Source: Rhizobium leguminosarum (lineage in GTDB: Bacteria > Pseudomonadota > Alphaproteobacteria > Rhizobiales > Rhizobiaceae). Taken from it: a DNA stretch of 64,000 bases. The translations under genes and the position numbers were made by a program. Positions 45,988 to 55,009 of the stretch are shown here, piece after piece. Position 1 is the stretch's first letter. Each line of letters begins with the position of its first letter. Where the stretch lies: positions 4,226,501 through 4,290,500 of the forward strand of contig NZ_CP016286.1 of NCBI RefSeq assembly GCF_001679785.1, in the 5' to 3' direction. The notes beneath the pieces are model-generated. The model had not been told where the DNA came from and did not search any database. It saw only the letters and a program-made list of their open reading frames with translations.

Positions 45988-47487
45988 ATGGGCAATTCAA
46001 CGCGGCGCGCCGGACCTCTCCTGACAGGTTGCCTTTCGCTGGCAATCGGCGTCTCCGGTATAGTGCCGGCCCCTTTCGCCCCACTTTTCGGAGCAGGCGA
46101 GGCGCGTGCCGATTCCGATAGCCTGGTCCGGATTTCGCAGACCGGCTCCAATGCCCATCGCCGGCTGAAGATCGGTCTCAACAAGGCCGTCGTCGTCGAT
46201 CTGCCTGAGGATGCGCATGATATCCTCGTCTCCGATCCGACCATGGCCGATGCCGTGACCCGCACCTCGCGGCGCATCTATCTGTTCGGCAAGAAGGTCG
46301 GCCAGACGAATATCTTCGTCTTCGGCGCCGGTGGACAGGAGATCGTCAATCTCGACATCGAGATCGAGCGCGACGTCTCCGGCCTCGAAGTCAATCTCCG
46401 CCGCTTCATTCCCGACTCCAACATCAACGTCGAAATCGTCTCCGACAACATCGTGCTGACCGGCACGGTGCGCACGCCGCAGGACGCTACGCAGGCGGCC
46501 GATCTGGCGCAGGTGTTCCTGAAGGGCGGCGAGGCGACGACCAGAACCGAAACGGCATCCGGTACCGGCGGCGACAGCTCGGTGGCGCTCTTTGCCGAAG
46601 GTCGCCAGAGCTCTCAGGTCGTCAACCTCCTGCAGATCGAGGGCGAGGACCAGGTCACCCTCAAGGTGACGATCGCCGAGGTCCGCCGCGAGGTGCTGAA
46701 GCAGCTCGGCTTCGACAATCTGGTTTCCAATTCCTCCGGCATGACGGTCGCCCAGCTCGGCAGTCCGAACGCCGACAGCGCCGCATCGACGGTCGGCGGC
46801 GGCCTGGCGGCGCTTTTCAAGAGCTCGATCGGCAAATACGACATTTCGACCTACCTCAATGCGCTGGAACAGGCCAAGGTCGTCAAGACGCTCGCCGAAC
46901 CGACGCTGACGGCGATATCGGGCCAGGCCGCGACCTTCAATTCCGGTGGCCAGCAGCTTTATTCGACGACCGACAACGACGGCAACGTCACCGTCGTCCC
47001 GTTCAACTACGGTATCAACCTCGCCTTCAAACCGGTCGTGCTGTCATCGGGACGCATCAGCCTGCAGATCAAGACCAATGTCTCCGAACCGGTGGCCGGT
47101 AGCGGCAACGCCACCTATCAGCGCCGTTCGGCGGAGACCTCGGTGGAGCTGCCCTCGGGCGGCTCGATCGCGCTCGCCGGCCTTATCCGCGACAATGTTT
47201 CCCAGACGATGGGCGGCACGCCCGGCGTCTCGAAGATCCCGCTGCTCGGGACGCTCTTCCGCCAGAAGGGGTTCGAGCGTCAGGAAACCGAACTCGTCAT
47301 CATCGCAACGCCCTATCTGGTGCGCCCGGTGGCGCGCAATCAGCTCAACCGGCCGGACGACAATTTCAGCCCTGAGAATGACGGTGCGACCTTCTTCCTC
47401 AACCGTGTCAACAAGGTCTATGGCCGCCGCGAGGCGCCCGTTGCCGATGCGCAGTTCCACGGCTCGATCGGGTTCATCTACAAATGA
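45988..47487 (+). CDS. cpaC: Pilus secretin CpaC (RcpA)
   Basis: Outer-membrane secretin of 499 residues. A signal sequence is followed by the pilus N-domain (KIGLNKAVVVDLPEDAHDIL) and a BON-like region (about 120-150). The secretin domain (about 215-435) contains VALFAEGRQSSQVVNLLQIE and the closing SIALAGLIRDN and PLLGTLFR motifs. I use the ATG at 45988 with AAGGGA upstream; a GTG two codons earlier is possible. Confidence 0.93.
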   Translation: MGNSTRRAGPLLTGCLSLAIGVSGIVPAPFAPLFGAGEARADSDSLVRISQTGSNAHRRLKIGLNKAVVVDLPEDAHDILVSDPTMADAVTRTSRRIYLFGKKVGQTNIFVFGAGGQEIVNLDIEIERDVSGLEVNLRRFIPDSNINVEIVSDNIVLTGTVRTPQDATQAADLAQVFLKGGEATTRTETASGTGGDSSVALFAEGRQSSQVVNLLQIEGEDQVTLKVTIAEVRREVLKQLGFDNLVSNSSGMTVAQLGSPNADSAASTVGGGLAALFKSSIGKYDISTYLNALEQAKVVKTLAEPTLTAISGQAATFNSGGQQLYSTTDNDGNVTVVPFNYGINLAFKPVVLSSGRISLQIKTNVSEPVAGSGNATYQRRSAETSVELPSGGSIALAGLIRDNVSQTMGGTPGVSKIPLLGTLFRQKGFERQETELVIIATPYLVRPVARNQLNRPDDNFSPENDGATFFLNRVNKVYGRREAPVADAQFHGSIGFIYK

Positions 47488-48236
47488 GCGGGGCACGATC
47501 GGCAGCGATGGCAGAAAACAGAGATCAGGCGATGGCCCATATGAATGCGACGACACCCCGCCTCGGAATCTCGAAGGCGCTTTTTGCCACGGTCGCCATG
47601 TCGGCGGCGATACTTTCCGGATGCGCCGGCCCGCATGACCAACTAACGACCGGCGGCATTCCGGACGATTACCGCGCCCGCCACCCGATCATCGTCACGG
47701 AGGCGGAGCAGACGGTGGATATACCCGTCGCCTCCACCGATCGCCGCCTGACCATCGCTCAGCGCGACCTCATTCGTGGCTTTGCCGCAAACTACATCTC
47801 GCGCGCCTCGGGGCCGGTTTATGTGCTGTCGCCGCAAGGCTCGCCCAATTCGGCCGCAGCCTATCAGCTGCGCAATCAGGTCCGTGCCGAGCTGACATCG
47901 AGGGGGATCGCAAGCTCGAAAATCGTCAACACCTCCTATGCCGCGGTCGGTCCTGGCGATGCGGCGCCGATCCGGCTGAGCTTTACCGGCACCACCGCGG
48001 TCACCACGCAATGCGGTCAATGGCCGAAGGACATATCGAACGATTTGACCAACCAGAACTACTATAATTTCGGCTGCGCCTCGCAGAACAACCTTGCCGC
48101 CCAGATCGCCAATCCGGAGGATCTGGTGGCGCCCCGCGGCATGACCCCGATCGATGCGCAGCGGCGCAACAATGCGATCCAGGAATACCGGACGACGACG
48201 ACGACGATCGAAGATGCCGGCGATAGCGGATTCTGA
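47484..48236 (+). CDS. cpaD: Pilus assembly lipoprotein CpaD
   Basis: A 250-residue outer-membrane lipoprotein with a lipobox-like SAAILSGCAG; the Cys would be lipidated. The C-terminal CpaD domain has SFTGTTAVTTQCGQWPKDI and FGCASQNNLAAQIANPEDLV, the most conserved part of the family. The frame starts at 47484, overlapping cpaC by four bases, but an internal ATG at codon 20 (MNATTPRL) lies closer to the signal sequence. Confidence 0.9.
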   Translation: MSGARSAAMAENRDQAMAHMNATTPRLGISKALFATVAMSAAILSGCAGPHDQLTTGGIPDDYRARHPIIVTEAEQTVDIPVASTDRRLTIAQRDLIRGFAANYISRASGPVYVLSPQGSPNSAAAYQLRNQVRAELTSRGIASSKIVNTSYAAVGPGDAAPIRLSFTGTTAVTTQCGQWPKDISNDLTNQNYYNFGCASQNNLAAQIANPEDLVAPRGMTPIDAQRRNNAIQEYRTTTTTIEDAGDSGF

Positions 48237-48250
48237 GGCGGAACGGAACG

Positions 48251-49528
48251 ATGAGCGCGATCGAATACGAAATCAGGAATCCCAGCGAGCTTCGCAACGC
48301 CGAGGAGGCGGTGCGCATGGCGGATCTGGAAAACATGCGGCCGTTGCCGCGCATCTCCGTCCATGCCTTCTGCGAGAGCGAGGCCCTGCAGCAAGTCATG
48401 GAACGCTGCGCCAATGATCGGCGCGTCGCGAAAGTCAGCATGCGCATCACCAGCGGCGGCATCGCCGCTGCCGCCAATATGTTTTCCGGCGCCCCGACGC
48501 CGAATCTCATCATCCTTGAGACCAAGGCGAATGCCGCGAACCTGCTCGGCGAACTCGCGCCACTCGCCGCCGTCTGCGATCCGACGACCAAGGTCGTCAT
48601 TATCGGCTACTACAACGATATCGGGCTTTACCGCGAGCTCATCCGCAACGGCATTTCCGAATATATGGTCCAGCCCGTCGCCATGCCCGATATCCTTACG
48701 GCGATGGCCTCGATCTTTGTCGATCCGGACGCCGAGCCGCTCGGCCGCAGCATCGCCTTCATCGGCTCGAAGGGCGGCACCGGCGCCTCGACCATCGCGC
48801 ATAATTGCGCCTTCGGCATTTCCAATCTCTTCTCCACCGAGACGATCCTCGCCGATCTTGACCTGCCCTTTGGCACCGCCAACATCGACTTCGATCAGGA
48901 TCCGGCCCAGGGCATTGCCGAAGCGGTCTTCGCACCCGATCGTCTCGACGAGGTCTTCCTCGACCGCCTGCTGACGAAATGCTCCGAGCATCTGTCGCTG
49001 CTTGCCGCACCCTCGCTGCTCGATCGTGCTTATGATTTCGACGGCCAGGCCTTCCAGCCGGTGCTCGACGTCCTGCAGCGCAGCGCGCCCGTCACCGTGC
49101 TCGATGTTCCGCATGCATGGTCGGAATGGACGCGCTCGGTGCTGTCGAGCGTCGACGAGGTGGTCATCGCAGCGGTTCCCGATCTCGCCAATCTGCGCAA
49201 CGCCAAGAACATGCTGGACGCGCTGCGCAAGATGCGGCCGAACGACAGGCCGCCGCATCTCATCCTCAATCAGGTTGGCATGCCGAAACGGCCGGAGATT
49301 TCGCCGTCGGATTTTTGTGAGCCGCTGGAGATCGATCCGATCGCGATCATCCCCTTCGACATCAGTCTTTTCGGCAACGCCGCCAACAGCGGCCGGATGA
49401 TTTCCGAAGTCGACCCGAAGTCGCCGACGGCGGAAACCTTTTCGCAGATATCGCACATCGTCACCGGCCGGGTCGCGATCAAGAAGGCGAAGAAAGGCGG
49501 CCTGCTGGGCCTCCTGAAGCGCAAGTAG
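48251..49528 (+). CDS. cpaE: Pilus localisation ATPase-like protein CpaE (TadZ)
   Basis: A 425-residue protein with an N-terminal receiver-like domain (about residues 30-150) and a ParA/MinD-like ATPase domain. The deviant Walker A KGGTGASTIAHN starts at Lys174. CpaE/TadZ marks the pole where the pilus assembles. Fourteen bases after cpaD. Confidence 0.93.
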   Translation: MSAIEYEIRNPSELRNAEEAVRMADLENMRPLPRISVHAFCESEALQQVMERCANDRRVAKVSMRITSGGIAAAANMFSGAPTPNLIILETKANAANLLGELAPLAAVCDPTTKVVIIGYYNDIGLYRELIRNGISEYMVQPVAMPDILTAMASIFVDPDAEPLGRSIAFIGSKGGTGASTIAHNCAFGISNLFSTETILADLDLPFGTANIDFDQDPAQGIAEAVFAPDRLDEVFLDRLLTKCSEHLSLLAAPSLLDRAYDFDGQAFQPVLDVLQRSAPVTVLDVPHAWSEWTRSVLSSVDEVVIAAVPDLANLRNAKNMLDALRKMRPNDRPPHLILNQVGMPKRPEISPSDFCEPLEIDPIAIIPFDISLFGNAANSGRMISEVDPKSPTAETFSQISHIVTGRVAIKKAKKGGLLGLLKRK

Positions 49529-49536
49529 ACGACGAG

Positions 49537-49640
49537 CATTTCCAGCAAAAGCGGGCAGCGGTTTTGCATCCGGAATTGCGTGAAAACAAAAAGATAGAGC
49601 ATTTCCCTCAGTCGGAGATCGGGAAATTCTCTAGAACGAG
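49537..49640. repeat. RIME-like repeat between cpaE and cpaF
   Basis: GAGCATTTCCAGCAAAAGCGG with AGCGGTTTTGC, and a second GAGCATTTCCC, resemble Rhizobium interspersed elements. It separates two genes that are adjacent in one operon. Confidence 0.55.
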
Positions 49641-49658
49641 CAGATTGGATCGAGTGGC

Positions 49659-51134
49659 ATGTTTGGAAAACGCGGAAACGAAGGTTCCGGAAAGGTCGGA
49701 GGGGCGATTGCTCCGCCGCCGCCGGTTCCGGCCGCCGCCCTTGCGGCCTCTTCCCCCTCCATTCTGGTCGAACCCTCGCGCGAGTCCGCACGCCAGCAGG
49801 TGACGCCGCCGCCGATGCAGGCGCCGCAGCGCAAGCGCCCGGCCCGCACCGATGAATATTACGACACTAAGGCGCAGGTCTTTTCCGCGCTGATCGACAC
49901 GATCGATCTCTCGCAGCTTTCCAAGCTCGACGGCGAAAGCGCCCGCGAGGAAATCCGCGACATCGTCAACGACATCATCACCATCAAGAACTTTGCGATG
50001 TCGATCTCCGAGCAGGAAGAACTGCTCGAGGATATCTGCAACGACGTCCTGGGCTACGGCCCGCTGGAGCCGTTGCTGGCGCGCGACGACATTGCCGACA
50101 TCATGGTCAACGGCGCCGGCCAGACTTTCATCGAAGTCGGCGGCAAGACGATCGAATCCGAGATTCGCTTCCGCGACAATGCACAGCTTCTCTCGATCTG
50201 CCAGCGCATCGTCAGCCAGGTCGGCCGCCGCGTCGACGAATCGAGCCCGATCTGCGACGCCCGCCTGCCGGATGGTTCGCGCGTCAACGTCATCGCGCCG
50301 CCGCTGTCGATCGACGGGCCGGCGCTCACCATCCGCAAGTTCAAGAAGGATAAGCTGACGCTCGATCAGCTCGTCCGTTTCGGTGCGATCACGCCGGAAG
50401 GCGCAACCGTGCTGCAGATCATCGGGCGCGTACGCTGTAATGTTGTCATTTCAGGCGGCACCGGCTCGGGCAAAACCACGCTGCTGAACTGCCTCACCAA
50501 TTATATCGACAGGGACGAACGCGTCATCACCTGCGAGGATACCGCCGAACTGCAGCTGCAGCAGCCGCATGTCGTTCGTCTCGAAACGCGCCCGCCGAAT
50601 ATCGAAGGCGAGGGCGAGATCACCATGCGCGATCTGGTCAAGAACTGCCTGCGTATGCGTCCCGAGCGCATCATCGTCGGCGAAGTGCGCGGACCTGAGG
50701 TGTTCGACCTGCTGCAGGCGATGAACACCGGTCACGACGGCTCGATGGGCACGATCCACGCCAACACACCGCGCGAATGCCTGAGCCGTATTGAATCGAT
50801 GATCGCCATGGGCGGCTTTACCCTGCCGGCAAAGACGGTCCGCGAGATCATTTCAAGCTCGGTCGACGTCGTCATTCAGGCGGCGCGCCTTCGCGACGGT
50901 TCGCGCCGCATCACCCAGATCACCGAGGTGATCGGCATGGAAGGCGACGTCATCATCACCCAGGACCTGATGCGCTACGAGATCGAAGGCGAGGATGCGA
51001 ACGGCCGCCTGATTGGCCGGCACATGTCGACCGGCGTCGGCAAGCCGCATTTCTGGGATCGCGCCCGCTACTTCAACGAGGAAAAGCGTCTTGCCGCCGC
51101 CCTCGACGCGATGGAAGCGAAAACGAAGGAATAG
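49659..51134 (+). CDS. cpaF: Pilus assembly ATPase CpaF (TadA)
   Basis: Hexameric secretion ATPase of 491 residues that powers pilus extension. The N-terminal 70 residues are Pro/Ala-rich. Walker [12 protein letters not shown] lies at about residues 266-276, the Asp box [19 protein letters not shown] follows, and the His box [11 protein letters not shown] is conserved. Five bases before tadB. The ribosome site is weak. Confidence 0.95.
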   Translation: MFGKRGNEGSGKVGGAIAPPPPVPAAALAASSPSILVEPSRESARQQVTPPPMQAPQRKRPARTDEYYDTKAQVFSALIDTIDLSQLSKLDGESAREEIRDIVNDIITIKNFAMSISEQEELLEDICNDVLGYGPLEPLLARDDIADIMVNGAGQTFIEVGGKTIESEIRFRDNAQLLSICQRIVSQVGRRVDESSPICDARLPDGSRVNVIAPPLSIDGPALTIRKFKKDKLTLDQLVRFGAITPEGATVLQIIGRVRCNVVISGGTGSGKTTLLNCLTNYIDRDERVITCEDTAELQLQQPHVVRLETRPPNIEGEGEITMRDLVKNCLRMRPERIIVGEVRGPEVFDLLQAMNTGHDGSMGTIHANTPRECLSRIESMIAMGGFTLPAKTVREIISSSVDVVIQAARLRDGSRRITQITEVIGMEGDVIITQDLMRYEIEGEDANGRLIGRHMSTGVGKPHFWDRARYFNEEKRLAAALDAMEAKTKE

Positions 51135-51139
51135 GCGAG

Positions 51140-52147
51140 ATGTTCGGGTTCGATCCGATAGTGTTGGCAATCGTCGTCCTCGCCGCCGTCTCCGCGGCGG
51201 CGGTCGCCTATGCCTTGTTGTTTTCGAAGATCGAGGCCGACAAGAAATCGGCAAGCCGCATCAATCGGGTCAAATCGGCCGAAAGCGACCGGGTCAAGGT
51301 CAAGGCCGCCCGTGACCGGGTGCAAGAGCTGTCGAAGCGCCGTAAATCGGTGCAGGACAATCTGAAGGATCTGGAAAAGCGCCAGCACGAGAAGACCAAG
51401 AAGACCGTGTCGATGAAATCGCGGCTGGTGCAGGCCGGCCTGACGATCACGGCGGCGAAATTCTATCTCATCAGCGCCGTCTTCGCCTCCGTGCTGCTGC
51501 TTGTCGCCTTGGTCGTCGGCGCATCGTGGATGGTCATGGTCGGTATCGCCGTCGTCGCCGGTCTCGGCCTGCCGCGCTGGGTCGTCGGCTTCCTGATCAA
51601 GCGCCGCCAGACCAAGTTTTTGAACGAACTCCCCAATGCGCTTGACGTCATCACGCGCTCGATCAAATCGGGCCTGCCGCTCAACGATGCGATCCGCCTT
51701 ATCGCCACCGAAGGCACCGAGCCGGTCAAGAGCGAGTTCCTGCGGGTGATCGAGGCGCAGCAGGTCGGCCTCAGCATTCCCGACGCCTGCGCCCGCATGA
51801 CGATCCACATGCCGCTCCAGGAAGTCAACTTCTTCGCCATCGTCATCGCCATCCAGTCGCAGGCCGGCGGCAATCTGTCGGAAGCGATCGGCAACCTCTC
51901 CAAGGTGCTGCGCGAGCGCAGGAAGATGAAGGCCAAGGTCCAGGCGCTGTCAATGGAAGCCAAGGCGTCGGCCGTCATCATCGGGGCTCTGCCCTTCATC
52001 GTCGCGACCCTCGTCTACATGACGTCGCCGAACTACATGATGATCCTTTTCACCGATCCGCGCGGCCATTTCATCATGGGTGTCTCGGCGATCTGGATGT
52101 CGATCGGCATTTTCGTCATGCGCAACATGGTCAATTTTGACATTTAG
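51140..52147 (+). CDS. tadB: Pilus inner-membrane protein TadB
   Basis: A 335-residue T2SS-F-type membrane protein. An N-terminal helix and a charged coiled region precede a TM pair (about 110-150), a T2SS-F domain (LNELPNALDVITRSIKSGLP) and two C-terminal TM segments. It forms the assembly platform with TadC and couples to CpaF. Confidence 0.93.
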   Translation: MFGFDPIVLAIVVLAAVSAAAVAYALLFSKIEADKKSASRINRVKSAESDRVKVKAARDRVQELSKRRKSVQDNLKDLEKRQHEKTKKTVSMKSRLVQAGLTITAAKFYLISAVFASVLLLVALVVGASWMVMVGIAVVAGLGLPRWVVGFLIKRRQTKFLNELPNALDVITRSIKSGLPLNDAIRLIATEGTEPVKSEFLRVIEAQQVGLSIPDACARMTIHMPLQEVNFFAIVIAIQSQAGGNLSEAIGNLSKVLRERRKMKAKVQALSMEAKASAVIIGALPFIVATLVYMTSPNYMMILFTDPRGHFIMGVSAIWMSIGIFVMRNMVNFDI

Positions 52148-52162
52148 CCGGAAGGACGCACC

Positions 52163-53149
52163 ATGTCGCAGGATCTTGCCGCAACGCTGACCAATCCGAG
52201 CATGCTGATCGCCCTTCTCGTCGCGATCGCCGTCTTCGCCACTTTTTACACGATTGCCGTTCCCTTCTTCGAGCGCGGCGATCTGAACAAGCGTATGAAG
52301 GCTGTCTCCACAGAGCGCGAGCAGATCCGTGCCCGCGAACGCGCCCGCATGAACACGGAAACCGGCGCCGGCAAGGCCTCGCTCAGGAACCAGAACAACC
52401 GCTCGGTCCGTCAGATCGTCGAGCGCTTCAACCTGCGCAAGGCGCTGGTCGACGAAAACACGGTCAACAAGCTGCGTGCCGCGGGTTTCCGTTCGGAGAA
52501 TGCGCTGAATAGCTTCCTCGTGGCGCGTTTCCTGCTGCCTTTCCTTTTCCTGGCGCTTGCTGCCTTCTGGGTCTTCGGTCTCGGCAACCTCGCCGAAAAG
52601 GGCACGCCGATCCGCCTCTTTGCCGTCATCGGCGTCGGTTATCTCGGATTCTACGCGCCGAACATCTATATCTCCAACCGCATGGGCAAGCGCCAGCACT
52701 CGATCAAGCGCGCCTGGCCGGACGCGCTGGACCTGATGCTGATCTGCGTCGAATCCGGCATCTCGATCGAGGCCGCGATGCGCCGTGTATCGGAAGAACT
52801 CGGCGAGCAGTCGCCGGCGCTCGCCGAGGAGATGGTGCTGACCACGGCCGAACTCTCCTTCCTGCCGGATCGCCGCGTGGCGCTCGAAAATCTTGCCACG
52901 CGCACCCAGATCGAACTGGTGCGTTCGGTGACTCAGGCGCTGATCCAGGCCGATCGCTACGGCACGCCAGTCGCGCAGGCGTTGCGCGTTCTCGCCCAGG
53001 AAGGACGCGACGAGCGCATGAACGAAGCGGAAAAGAAGGCGGCCGCGCTGCCGCCGAAACTGACGGTGCCGATGATCCTGTTCTTCCTGCCGGTGCTGAT
53101 CGCCGTCATTCTCGGTCCGGCCGGCATTCAGGTGGCAGACAAGTTCTGA
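52163..53149 (+). CDS. tadC: Pilus inner-membrane protein TadC
   Basis: A 328-residue T2SS-F-type membrane protein related to TadB. The T2SS-F domain WPDALDLMLICVESGISIEAAM is at about residues 185-206. CCGGAAGGACGCACC before the ATG is a good site. Fifteen bases after tadB. Followed by a terminator-like hairpin. Confidence 0.93.
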   Translation: MSQDLAATLTNPSMLIALLVAIAVFATFYTIAVPFFERGDLNKRMKAVSTEREQIRARERARMNTETGAGKASLRNQNNRSVRQIVERFNLRKALVDENTVNKLRAAGFRSENALNSFLVARFLLPFLFLALAAFWVFGLGNLAEKGTPIRLFAVIGVGYLGFYAPNIYISNRMGKRQHSIKRAWPDALDLMLICVESGISIEAAMRRVSEELGEQSPALAEEMVLTTAELSFLPDRRVALENLATRTQIELVRSVTQALIQADRYGTPVAQALRVLAQEGRDERMNEAEKKAAALPPKLTVPMILFFLPVLIAVILGPAGIQVADKF

Positions 53150-53165
53150 CGGTTGCGCCGGCCCG

Positions 53166-53184
53166 GAAAGCGGATGCCGCTTTC
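53166..53184 (+). terminator. Short hairpin after tadC
   Basis: GAAAGCGG and CCGCTTTC pair around ATG, with CTGT following. The loop is short and the T-run weak, so this is a modest terminator candidate 16 bp after the stop. Confidence 0.5.
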
Positions 53185-53348
53185 TGTAGAAGAGGATGTT
53201 GCCTCAAAGACCGTCGGCCGATTGCGGCCTTCAAACACGCGTGACCGCCGCCGGCATAGCTGTTAAACGGGATGGACGACCATTGGCAAGCGCGCCGATG
53301 CAGCCGCAGTGCCCCTGGCGCGCGTTCAATCCAAAAGAGAGGTGTCCG

Positions 53349-53981
53349 ATGTCTTCTGCCGGCATTTTCATCAGCATCATGGCAGCCCTGGCGGTCGGCG
53401 CGATGAGCCCCGGCCCGAGCTTCGTCGTCGTCTCCAGGATCGCCATCTCGCGTTCCAGGCTGGATGGCCTTGCGGCCGCACTCGGCATGGGCGTCGGCGG
53501 TGTCGTTTTTGCCGTGCTGGCGCTTGCCGGGCTGACGGCGCTGCTGTCTCAGTTCGAATGGCTCTATGTTCTGCTGAAGGTCGCAGGCGGCGCCTATCTC
53601 GTCTATATCGCCGTCAATATCTGGAGGAGCGCCGGTCAGCCGCTCGAAGTCTCTGACGCCGTCAACGGCAATCGCGCGCTGAGATTGAGCTTCACGACTG
53701 CCCTGCTGACCCAGCTCAGCAACCCGAAAACCATCATTGTCTATGCCAGCCTCTTTGCTGCACTTCTGCCGAGGACGGTGCCGCTCGATCTCATTGTCGC
53801 GCTGCCGCTCGGCGTCTTTGCCGTGGAGGCCGGGTGGTATTCGACCGTGGCCTTCGCCTTTTCGGCACGCCATCCGCGGCGTCTCTATCTTGCCGCCAAG
53901 GGCTGGATCGACCGGGCCGCCGGTGCCGTCATGGGCGGCCTAGGTTTGCGTCTTATTCTTTCGGGCCTGAGCGCCCGTTAA
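53349..53981 (+). CDS. LysE/RhtB-family amino-acid exporter
   Basis: A 210-residue inner-membrane exporter with about six hydrophobic segments. The N-terminal MSPGPSFVVVSRIAI matches the LysE/RhtB motif, and LTQLSNPKTIIVYASLFA the conserved middle one. AGAGGTGTCCG precedes the ATG at 53349. It lies between tadC and tadD but on its own; the substrate cannot be read from sequence. Confidence 0.9.
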   Translation: MSSAGIFISIMAALAVGAMSPGPSFVVVSRIAISRSRLDGLAAALGMGVGGVVFAVLALAGLTALLSQFEWLYVLLKVAGGAYLVYIAVNIWRSAGQPLEVSDAVNGNRALRLSFTTALLTQLSNPKTIIVYASLFAALLPRTVPLDLIVALPLGVFAVEAGWYSTVAFAFSARHPRRLYLAAKGWIDRAAGAVMGGLGLRLILSGLSAR

Positions 53982-53982
53982 G

Positions 53983-54024
53983 ATCATGATCACTCCGAAA
54001 GCGTAAGCCTTTCGACGACATGAT
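53983..54024. repeat. RIME-like repeat between lysE-type gene and tadD
   Basis: ATCATGATC and CATGAT ends enclose GAAAG and CTTTC. The element fills the whole gap between two convergent genes and may terminate both. Confidence 0.6.
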
Positions 54025-54028
54025 TGGG

Positions 54029-54865
54029 TCAATTGGTGTTGCTGTCGCCTGCAGCTTGCGGCGTCTTGTCCTTGGCAGCGAGTTTTTGCCAGGAATTCTG
54101 CTGCGAGAGCATGCCTCTGAGATAGGCGACATTGGCATCGGCCTGCTGCGGCGAAAGTTCGCGCCGGGCGATCTGCTCGGCTTCCGGGAAACGCCCCTGC
54201 AGACCGACGACGAGGGCAAGGTTCTGCCTGACGCGGCTGTCGGCAGTCGGCTGGCCGGCGGCGGAGCGCAGGTAGGTTTCGGCCGTGCGCAGATCGCCGG
54301 TCAGCACGTAGGACATGCCGAGGTTGGAAAGGATGGAGGGCTCGTTCGGCTGGATGTCGAGCGCGTCGCGGTAGCGCTGCCTTGCATCGCTTGCCCGGCC
54401 CATCTGGTCGAGGATAGCGCCTTGGGCCGAGATCAGCTTCCAGTCCGGACGGTCCGGCGTCTGGGCGCGGCCGATCGTGTCGAGCGCCTGCTGGAACTGG
54501 CCGGCCGCCGCCTGTGCCTTGCCGTAGGCAGCCAGCACGTTGCGGTCGCCGGGATTGGCGATGGCCACCTGCTGCATGACGGCGAGCGCCTGCGTGTCGC
54601 GGCCGTTCATGCGCAGCAGATTGGCGTAGTTGATGCCGGTGACGGGATCGCGCGGGTTCTTTTCATAGGCCTGACCGAGCCGGTCCGTCGCCGAGCGCAG
54701 CTCGGTCGCATCCATCTCTTCGACCGGTTTGGTGAGTTTCGGCACCGAGCCCGTCGTCATCCGGTCCTTGGTCGTCGAGCAACCGGCAAGTGCCAAGACG
54801 AGCAGCGATGCCGCAGCGCCCTGCAGGATACGATTGGTGAATGTGGTGGTGAGCGAGGCAGGCAT
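54029..54865 (-). CDS. tadD: TPR lipoprotein TadD
   Basis: A 278-residue outer-membrane lipoprotein (LLVLALAGCSTTKD, lipidated Cys) with tandem tetratricopeptide repeats from about residue 50 to 240 (for example DALDIQPNEPSILSNLGMSY). TadD is a pilotin-like factor for the CpaC secretin. It is separated from the rest of the tad operon by the LysE-type gene and lies on the opposite strand. Confidence 0.9.
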   Translation of the reverse strand: MPASLTTTFTNRILQGAAASLLVLALAGCSTTKDRMTTGSVPKLTKPVEEMDATELRSATDRLGQAYEKNPRDPVTGINYANLLRMNGRDTQALAVMQQVAIANPGDRNVLAAYGKAQAAAGQFQQALDTIGRAQTPDRPDWKLISAQGAILDQMGRASDARQRYRDALDIQPNEPSILSNLGMSYVLTGDLRTAETYLRSAAGQPTADSRVRQNLALVVGLQGRFPEAEQIARRELSPQQADANVAYLRGMLSQQNSWQKLAAKDKTPQAAGDSNTN

Positions 54866-54950
54866 GGCGCGTTCCTGGATTCCGAAATCGGCGCCTGACC
54901 TCGAAGCGGAACAGGGAAAGGTTTGACGCGTAATCTTCGCTCCAGCAATA

Positions 54951-54970
54951 GTCTGTTAACCCTAACAGAC
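54951..54970. promoter_or_regulatory. Inverted repeat between tadD and the aminopeptidase gene
   Basis: GTCTGTTA and TAACAGAC form perfect 8-bp arms around ACCC, about 85 bp before tadD and 39 bp before the aminopeptidase start. Candidate operator. Confidence 0.5.
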
Positions 54971-55009
54971 CGTTAAGGAACGATTCCTTGCGACCGCCGA
55001 AGGACAATC

